Part shown: one piece after another, positions 56,932 through 64,000 of the stretch | Position numbering within the stretch: position 1 is the stretch's first letter | How the letters are laid out: each line of letters starts with the position of its first letter | Assembly: GCA_934047225.1 (NCBI GenBank) | Contig: OW204004.1 | Span: forward strand, 7,320,401-7,384,400 | Origin: Ypsolopha sequella | Lineage: Eukaryota > Arthropoda > Insecta > Lepidoptera > Ypsolophidae | DNA: 64,000 nucleotides | Direction: 5' to 3' | Notes under the pieces: model-generated | Database searches by the model: none | Told to the model about the DNA's origin: nothing | The model's input: only the letters and a program-made list of their open reading frames with translations | Program-made: the position numbers and the translations under genes

Positions 56932-57219
56932 TATTAGCTCTATGATGTACTGAAAAAGTAACGGTTGCTCCACTAGCCATGTGGACTGTTATGCCTAGTC
57001 TACGACATGAAAAGGCGTTTTTATAATTAAGGAAAAATATTTATAAACAACTAGTCGATACTTTATAATATATTTTTGTAGATACGCTCTTTCAGCGTGA
57101 TGCCTTCAAATTATAAAAATAGGTCTTTACATATGAAATTGCTGAAATTTTCTTACAGATTCATGAGTTCATAGTTCCTGTAATTCAATAGCTATTTCCA
57201 TTATTTGTTTTTTGTTTGA

Positions 57220-57528
57220 GAGTTGATGAACTAAAGTTGCTATCAAAATTTCGTATCACCGTCCTAGATACCGTTAAAACCCATCTAATAAAATATAATT
57301 GCAGTGCATATGTCATTCTAAATTGTCAAACCAGGAGAATTGGTGTCAAAAAAGACCTCATTTCAATAAATATTTCTATCGAGCCAAATTTCCCCAATCG
57401 CGTTTCTGTTTAACAGATCCCTAGAAAAAGATTCCAAAAATAATATAGTATTTTATCAAAATAATACATTATTTACTGAAGTAGATATGCAAGTTCTTAA
57501 AGTGTCAAGTTCTTTTCCGTAGCGCCTT
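57220..57528. mobile_element. Right part of a TTAA-type MITE (copy B of 36,070)
   Basis: Same boundaries and sequence as in copy A apart from isolated bases. Confidence 0.7.
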
Positions 57529-57598
57529 GTATCGGTATGGCCGATTATTTACTACAATAATCGGTATCGGTGTCGTATCGGCAATATTGTGTATCGTT

Positions 57599-58911
57599 CA
57601 GTGGCGTGCACAGAGTTTTTACACAGGGTAGACATAAAAACCGGTCAATTATTGGGCAGTTATTACTTTTATTTCAGAGGAATCTTAAACCAACCTCAAA
57701 AAAATTATGTCATGTCCCTTATCTTTGAAACTGGTAGACCGGAACATATAAAAAAACTAGCCAAGTGCGAGTCAGACTCGCGTACCTAAGGTTCCGTATC
57801 GTGGATGAAAAATTCAATTTTGTTTTCGTGAATATCTAAACCGCTATATTATTCCTGTAATCTTTACGTGATCACATAATTACCATGATTTATTTTTTAT
57901 TTTTTATCAACCAATTTAAGAGATAAGTTGAGGGACATCAATTTTTTTTGTAGTTTTTCGAGGATTTCCAAAAATAGACGCAAGTAAATACAGCTAAGCT
58001 GTATATTTTTATGCGCATCTGTAACCGGCATCGTTCCAAACAGTTTGATTATTTGAAAATAACAAGCAGAAGAAACAAAACAATCGATTAGTATGTTTAC
58101 AACCTGTCAGCCAGTTAAATGTTTCATATTGTTTTGGATTGAATTTTCTAGTTGCTTTACCTCTTATTTGAACTTATTCAATTTCCGGTACGAAGCGGCC
58201 TTTTTCGATTAGGTACTTCTTTTTTTTCAGCAAAACACAGTTTTGGAAACGTACCATTTCTTAATTTTTGCACACACACATTCCCAGCACTACTTTCACA
58301 GTAGTTACTACTACCACTAGCCATTTTTTGCAATTTTTAGACCCGATTTTATTTTATTTATACTGCTTGTCATCAATTTGCGTAACGAACGAACGAAAAA
58401 CAATAATGGATGGCGCCGGCCTTCGGGCTTCGTAAGACTTCGGTAATTTTCGGTGAATGTCGTAAAACTAAAAAGCCGTCGGCTTTTTGCAGAGTTTTCG
58501 CCTACATCTCGCACGCAAACAAGCAAAAGCTTTTGCATTTGTGTGCCATGTACTAACAGTAACGCACACAACAAAGATACTGTTGGAATAATGACCCACA
58601 CATATAAACCGGCAGCCACCATTCCGCGATGGCTGGTCCGAAATTGAATTACAATGGATCATAACATAAGCCATTCACTTCATACTTTCGTAATCGATTT
58701 TAGCGATGTAATTCTATTTCGGAATGCTCGAGTGAGCGAGCGACTCGCAGCTGTGAACTGAGACTCGCAGTTCCCGCTAATGACAATAGATGGCGGTCGG
58801 TGTCGCTACACTTTAGCAGTTTTTTTTTACGATATGCGTAAAAATGCGTAAATGATGCGTGTTTGTCAGGGTAGACAGTGTCTTTTTGTCTGTATGGACC
58901 GCACGCCATTG
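57599..58911. mobile_element. hAT-like non-autonomous element, fuller version (copy B)
   Basis: As 36,450-37,646, but retains 57,648-57,763, including AAAAACTAGCCAAGTGCGAGTC. Copy A's junction GGTCA/AGTGCG looks like a deletion between short similar sequences (GGTCA, AGCCA). Confidence 0.65.
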
Positions 58912-59488
58912 GTACCGTTACATCCCTAGTCAGAAGGTCGCACCACGTAATAAACCTTCGTTTACACAAGTTAAAAATCTCAAAATTTTGGAAAATATTA
59001 ATAAAATATTAATAATTCACAGCGAACAGCGCATATTTGGCAATTCTGGCGAGCATACTGCTCGTATATTTACTAATTTGATAAAATAGTGCGGAACGGA
59101 ACCAGAATAGTTGGCGTTTGTTCGTCATCTCCCAATTTAAATCTTTATATTCTTTTGTTAAAAACACGTGACTTCCAAACATCTGACCTCTAAAATGGCT
59201 GAGGCAGAAACAAGTATTCTTCACGACCACTTCAGGGACCACCCAAGAGACCCGTTTTGCTCTCTCCAAGCAAAGTGGCAAGTTCTGTTGTAGTTTTTTA
59301 CTAGGTAATGTGAATTTTATTATCTAAACGATTCATCGGTTAAATTCATAATAACTAGAGACCAGATTATAAGTATGCAACATCAAAAGCTCGAAATATG
59401 CATGAAAAAACTTAAAAGATGCATGAAAAGTGTCAAAATATGTAACATTTTTAGTGATTTTATTTCAATTTTTTTTTTTTAATAACAT

Positions 59489-59762
59489 AATATACAAGGT
59501 GACTTTTTGATCATCGTCCGAATTCATACTGGTGGCTTGGTAAGTGATCAGTATCGTGGATCAATAACAATTTTGGTGAAATTCGTAAAATGAAATTTCG
59601 ACTCCCCATAGTGATTCACTCGGGACTGGAAGTGAATTTCTATGGGAAGCCGAAATTTCATTTTAGGATTTTCACAAAAATTGTTATTGATCCAAGATAC
59701 TGATCACTTATCAAGCCTCCAGTATGAATTTGGACGATGATCAAAAAGTCACCTTGTATATT
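59489..59762. mobile_element. Fold-back element, ~130-bp arms (copy B of 38,224)
   Basis: Identical arms and position relative to the LINE fragment. Confidence 0.9.
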
Positions 59763-60184
59763 TATTTATAAAAAAGGAACGCTAACAATAACAACACACA
59801 CATAAAAATAACAAACAGATAAGACCTTGATCTGGTGTTGCCATCAATTACAAGCATCCACAACATTATCTAAATTAAATACGAACATAAAACATTAAAT
59901 TATAGACATTGATTAAAAATTTCAATAAATTTGAATAAAAGAAAAAAAATACAGAAACATTACGGAAAAAGAATTAAATCAGATTATAATGAAAAGATAT
60001 TAAAAATAATTATTATGTACATTAGAATTAATTTAATCTAAACTTAAAATCTAGAAATAATATTTACAAAATTATTTGAAATTAGAATAATTATAGTTGT
60101 AATAAATTTATAATAGTATTGATAAAAAAATTATAAATGACATGATTTTAATTACAATGCAATATCTTATACTTAAAATTCTTA

Positions 60185-60669
60185 ATTCTATCGTTAAAAA
60201 TATCCAGGGAGTGGGATTCCCAAATTGAATTATAGGTTTTAAAAGGTCTTATATTTGGTGAATAACACCCAAGGTTAGTTCTACGTGTTGGAATTGCAAA
60301 CGTGTCCATCGTCACCCGTTGGGAAGAAGACGAGGAACAGCTAGGTTCATACTGTCCACAATCTCATCACACGAAACACTCCCATCTATCACATTATGTA
60401 CAAACGACAAATCGAGCATTAATTTTACGTTCAAACAATTTATTTAGTTTGAAAAGTGATAATCTATCATCATACTTGGTTCGACTACAAATTTTAGGAG
60501 AGATATAAGCAAGATGTCTGGTAAAAGAGCGTTGGATAGATTCGATTCTATTAGAATGCTCAGCATGGCAAGGATTCCAGATAAGTGATCCAAACTCGAG
60601 GGTATTGCGAACCAGTGCAGTATAAAGAGTGATCTTTGACTGGATAATGCGGAAATCTTTGGTAGCTCT
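60185..60669 (-). pseudogene. Non-LTR RT C-terminal fragment (copy B of 38,920)
   Basis: Same frameshifted relic; no difference was seen by eye. Confidence 0.8.
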
Positions 60670-61084
60670 TTTAAACGGAGAAGAGTATTATTTACAAATT
60701 ATTTTAATATTTTGCTCCCTATTATTGTAAACAGAAACGATCAGGTACTGTTCTAAATGTTTGATGGAAAGATTGTCGGTAGAAAGGGCTAAAAAAATTA
60801 TACATTGCCTAAATGCACACACACGCTAAAACAGCTGACGTAACTATTTCGGCAACTGACATAATAAGACTAAACAAAAATAAAGGCACCTGTACTGTGA
60901 TAAATACTGGGAATAAATCTGTTATGAACCAATCGGGATTACATTTTAAATTGCTCGGTTTATACTGCCATGCCAGAGTTACGTAGTAATACTTTATATT
61001 CTCTGGCAGAGTGTACGAGTTTGGGGTATTCCCCGATAAAGTAGCAGTGGGGTTACCACAGTGAAAACTAGCAAAGATATACTG

Positions 61085-61530
61085 TGTTCACGCTAGACCG
61101 TGACGCATGATTCGCACCCGCATGCGGGGATGACCCCCCCCCGCCGCGCGCCGGTCGAGGCGCGCGCGGGCGCTGGTCTCGCTCTGTTCGGATCGACGAG
61201 CCTCTCTAGGCGCACGCGCGCGCGCCCGCGCAGCCGACAGCTCTAAACAATAGACATTCGCGTCAGCACAAACAATATCGCGTACCTAAAGTGTAGTGTT
61301 AATACAAGTGCTGTGTACATCACTCAAACCAGGACATTCAATACATCCCTGCACAGACGCCAGCTCAACTAGCCAACAAGAAGGCTCAGCACGTCACCGC
61401 ATCTCCTGTCGGCCCATCGAGAACAACATTCCAAAGCAAGGTCAGTCAGTTTACCCACAATCTTTTTCTTATCCTGTCTACTCTCCCATTCAAATTCCAT
61501 CAGCTCTGCATCCTGTAGCCAGCGGCTACA
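61085..61530 (+). repeat. 5' LTR, 446 bp
   Basis: Starts TGTTCACGCTAGACCGTG and ends AGCCAGCGGCTACA (TG...CA). The start resembles other BEL/Pao LTRs (TGTTCA). The U3-like part is very GC-rich (GCGCGCGCGGGCG). The end position is set by the primer-binding site 4 bp further on. A GTAGCC/GGCTAC inverted repeat lies at the 3' boundary. Confidence 0.8.
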
Positions 61531-61534
61531 TTTT

Positions 61535-61552
61535 TGGTCCTTCGAGCCGGAT
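61535..61552 (+). promoter_or_regulatory. Primer-binding site complementary to tRNA-Tyr
   Basis: TGGTCCTTCGAGCCGGAT is an 18-nt complement of the 3' end of insect tRNA-Tyr including CCA (...ATCCGGCTCGAAGGACCA). This is the site where a tRNA primes minus-strand synthesis. Confidence 0.85.
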
Positions 61553-62715
61553 CGAATTCTGGTCCTTACAGTCCATTTTCACAATTTTGGCCCTTCAAAC
61601 CGCTACTGAACCAGCCCCCGTCGATTTATTACAGTCCATTTTCAATCCAGGAAAATTTTTGGTTTATATCACCCCCCGACTATCCCCCGCCGGCCCATAA
61701 CTTTGTTTTGAACCAGCCCCCGTCGATTTACTACAGTCCATTTTCACCCGGTTACATATTTTGCCCCCTTTCCCGGCAAAAAATATTTTGTGGTTTCGAA
61801 TACCTATCGCGGGTAGATAATTAGAACCGCCGCCTGGAACATTCCATTTATCGGTTAGAACCGGCCCCCCCACGCCCCTTTACAGAATAACTCATTTTCA
61901 TCACGGTTGTAATTATTGTTCAGCTCAGATAATATAATTATATCCATTCGGCCCAATTGTTTATTACAGTCCACTATATTTCTTTATTAAACCCCCCCGT
62001 CACTTCCAGGGATTAATTATCAGCCCTTATAAACCCCATACGTAAAATTAATTAAACTCAAAGTCAGCATTTTGCTCAACATTTTTTACATGTAATTCCC
62101 GACCCAATCTTTTCAAATGTTCTCGAAGTGATTCAACTTTGCTCGTAAATACATAGTTCACATTTTAGTTTCATATCGTGTTACAACGTTTTGAGTACCT
62201 ACACTTCACTTTGTTTTCTATCGCGCGAAGAGGTGCAAATCTACCCACTGTCAAAGATAGTTCTCGTATCTTGCGAGATATTTTTTGTGAGAGTATAAAT
62301 TTGCTTTATTTCGTGCACTTATATACGTCACATATATACGTAAGTTACGTGTGTTGAGTACATAAGTACACACGTTATACGGTTACGTATTATTACGTTG
62401 ATTAAAGCTTGATTAGCATCATTGGATTGTCCGCACATTTAGATACGATTTCTGCCAGGTGAACGCATTCTTTGTTGTTTACGAGTTTGAGGCAGTAGAT
62501 AGGTATTTTATTAGTTTCGTGTAAGCGGGAAATAGCATAATAACATAGGAGTGAACAAGGTCATCAGCCCTTTTTGATATTTAATGTTGCGGTAATCTTG
62601 TGTTACGGTAAAAGTTTTCCGAACAGTTTTATCCTGTTATTGTCTGCCTTTTATTGTTTATGGTACACATAAAGGGTGTTCCACGTTGGTTTATCAGCTC
62701 ATATACAGGTTGTTT

Positions 62716-62747
<32 letters not shown>

Positions 62748-62860
62748 CTTTCTCTCTCTGTCGGGTTTATTTTCCGTGTTCCGTTTGAACATGGCTTTTG
62801 TTATTTCGGCCCGCGCAAGTTACAAGCTATCCGCACGTTGGAGTTGGTAGCGCTCAAGTT
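61553..62860 (+). other. Non-coding leader of the LTR element
   Basis: No gag frame survives. Short repeats CAGCCCCCGTCGATTTATTACAGTCCATTTTCA occur at about 61,613 and 61,709. The 134-codon frame at 61,296-61,700 crosses the LTR end and primer-binding site and is unlikely to be translated as such. Confidence 0.6.
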
Positions 62861-62869
62861 TTTAATAAC

Positions 62870-63095
62870 TCATTTTCACATATAGTCACACTCATCACAC
62901 ATTCAATCAGCACATACACACTCAGCTCATTTTCACTCACACATTCAATCAGCACATATAGACACACTCAGCTCATTTTCACTCACACATTCACTCATCA
63001 GATACACATTCAGCTCATTTTCACTCAATGAAACCAGCACTCAGTCATCACACACACACTCATCACATACACACTCAGTTCATTTTCACTCAATG
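62870..63095 (+). repeat. CACTCAGCTCATTTTCACTCA minisatellite
   Basis: About four units of 50-60 bp built on ACTCAGCTCATTTTCACTCA with CACATTCAATCAGCACA spacers. It sits where gag-pol should be and may mark the internal deletion. Confidence 0.75.
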
Positions 63096-63808
63096 ACTCC
63101 AGCTCCAACAGAGAATTCTTGTAACTCCGCACAACGTGTAGTGAACGTCACTAACACACCAATAATAGCAGACGTACATGGTCAATTTCACTCAGCACGA
63201 GCCCTGTTAGGTTTTATCTCACGTCGCGGTACTCTAGTTCTCATTCGCTCAGAGTCGGCACAAGCTGTGTAGGTGCTAGGGATCAACTCATTGAAGTTCA
63301 GAACTTCCTCGGGTCAAACAATGATGCAATCACTCACCAGCTCGCGAATCAGCACATAACTTGGTTCGGCGCTCTGCACGAAATAATACTCAACTCAAGA
63401 CCCCTCTGCCCGATTTTATCCGATCCTACGGACTTTGACCCTCTCACGGCCGGACATTTCATTATTGGTCGTCCGCTCACCGCTCTACCTGAGCAGTCTT
63501 TTTACGACAGACCCATATCTGTTCTTAAACGCTTTCAGCTCATTCAAGCGCTCTCTCAGCGCTTTTGGATTCTCTGGTCCAGATCCTACCTCCATACCCT
63601 GCAAACCCGCCCCAATCAGCTCTCCCCTTCCTCCCCTCCTCAAGTGGGTGAACTGGTCCTCATCAAAGAGGATGACTTGCCTCCGCTCCAATGGAAGTTG
63701 GGGAGAATTCTCCGCACAATGCCTGGCAAGGATGGAGTGATCCAAGTTGTGGATCTGGACACAGCCCATGGAGCCGCAGCCCCGGCCCCCCCAGGATGTT
63801 CACGCTAG
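63093..63808 (+). pseudogene. BEL/Pao integrase remnant with frameshift and internal deletion
   Basis: Frame 1 (63,093-63,272) ends with GFISRRGTLVLIRSESAQAV, matching the region of the second catalytic Asp (family RRG...IRSDNGTNFVG), here with Glu in its place. A one-base shift then moves to the frame GARDQLIEVQNFLG. About 60-80 residues expected between ITW and the next motif are missing. The rest reads HEIILNSRPLCPILSDP, FDPLTAGHFIIGRPLTALPE and VGELVLIKEDDLPPLQWKLG, the C-terminal DUF5641-type region. The stop (63,806-63,808) lies inside the 3' LTR. Confidence 0.85.
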
Positions 63809-64000
63809 ACCGTGACGCATGATTCGCACCCGCATGCGGGGATGACCCCCCCCCGCCGCGCGCCGGTCGAGGCGCGCGCGGGCGCTGGTCTCGCTCTGTT
63901 CGGATCGACGAGCCTCTCTAGGCGCACGCGCGCGCGCCCGCGCAGCCGACAGCTCTAAACAATAGACATTCGCGTCAGCACAAACAATATCGCGTACCTA
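63797..64000 (+). repeat. 3' LTR, partial (cut by window end)
   Basis: Identical to 61,085-61,288 over all 204 visible bp. If full length it would end near 64,242. Confidence 0.9.

Larger units (their letters stand above)
45946..61084 (+). repeat. Segmental duplication, copy B
   Basis: Direct repeat of 25,005-39,819. Relative to copy A it has a 14-bp deletion in gag (after 50,529), a 17-bp deletion near 53,957, a ~210-bp insertion at 56,375-56,584, a palindromic insertion at 56,893-56,931 and 116 extra bp at 57,648-57,763. The match stops at 61,084 exactly where an LTR (TGTTCACGC) starts. Confidence 0.95.
61085..64000 (+). mobile_element. Internally deleted BEL/Pao LTR element, running off the window
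   Basis: 5' LTR at 61,085-61,530, primer-binding site at 61,535-61,552, a degraded interior ending in the integrase C-terminal region, and a 3' LTR starting at 63,797. The 204 visible bp of the 3' LTR are identical to the 5' LTR, so the insertion is recent. Most of the coding region (gag, protease, RT, RNase H) is missing, so the element must have moved with proteins supplied by another copy. It interrupts duplication copy B after TATACTG. It is on the opposite strand to the BEL copies at 25 and 46 kb. Confidence 0.85.

Noticed and set aside
61296..61700. 134-codon frame at the start of the LTR element, possible gag
   Set aside because: It crosses the LTR end and the tRNA primer-binding site and lacks DUF1759 or zinc-knuckle motifs.
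62870..63095. Possible CRISPR-like array (regular short repeats)
   Set aside because: Units are of uneven length with degenerate repeats and no unique spacers, inside a eukaryotic LTR element; it is a minisatellite.

Overview
The window looks like a repeat-dense, gene-poor stretch of an insect nuclear genome, most likely from a moth or butterfly (Lepidoptera). The background is AT-rich with no bacterial gene organisation. There are many short non-LTR retroposon 3' ends with AATAAA next to a short tandem tail, tRNA-derived SINEs, fold-back MITEs, a BEL/Pao LTR element and a Penelope-like element. I found no intact, recognisable host protein-coding gene. The order assignment is inferred from repeat style, because no species-diagnostic gene is present.

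Layout: (1) 1-24.8 kb is non-coding. It holds fold-back and TTAA-type MITEs, a three-unit ~340-bp tandem array (7.13-8.12 kb), SINEs and LINE tails. It also holds two CpG-richer promoter-like patches (3.5-3.9 and 13.6-13.9 kb). A tentative small spliced gene or decayed gene lies at 13.9-17.0 kb and has two related candidate 3' exons. (2) 24.9-33 kb is a BEL/Pao element on the minus strand: gag, retropepsin, RT, RNase H and part of the integrase. It is already defective. The protease catalytic Asp is His, the protease/RT boundary is frameshifted, and the integrase is cut off after the second catalytic Asp. A 2.38-kb Penelope-like element (RT plus GIY-YIG) is inserted in its 5' leader with a 13-bp target-site duplication. 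This Penelope element carries a 755-bp inverted copy of its own 3' end and hammerhead-like motifs. (3) 33-39.8 kb holds fold-back elements, an hAT-like element and a LINE RT fragment.

(4) The block 25,005-39,819 is present again, in direct orientation, at 45,946-61,084, separated by a 6.1-kb spacer. The copies differ by scattered single-base changes and a few indels. Copy B carries extra lesions (a gag 14-bp deletion and a pol nonsense codon) and extra insertions. (5) At 61,085 copy B is interrupted by a second, much-deleted BEL/Pao element. Its LTRs are identical over the 204 bp visible, and its primer-binding site is complementary to the 3' end of tRNA-Tyr. Its 3' LTR runs off the window. 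The apparent right edge of the duplication is therefore probably this insertion rather than the true end.

The nesting gives a relative history: BEL insertion and decay, Penelope insertion into the BEL leader, duplication of the whole block (or an assembly duplication of two haplotypes), then separate lesions in each copy and the LTR-element insertion in copy B. Nothing here works as a pathway. The interest lies in how the mobile elements are built and nested.
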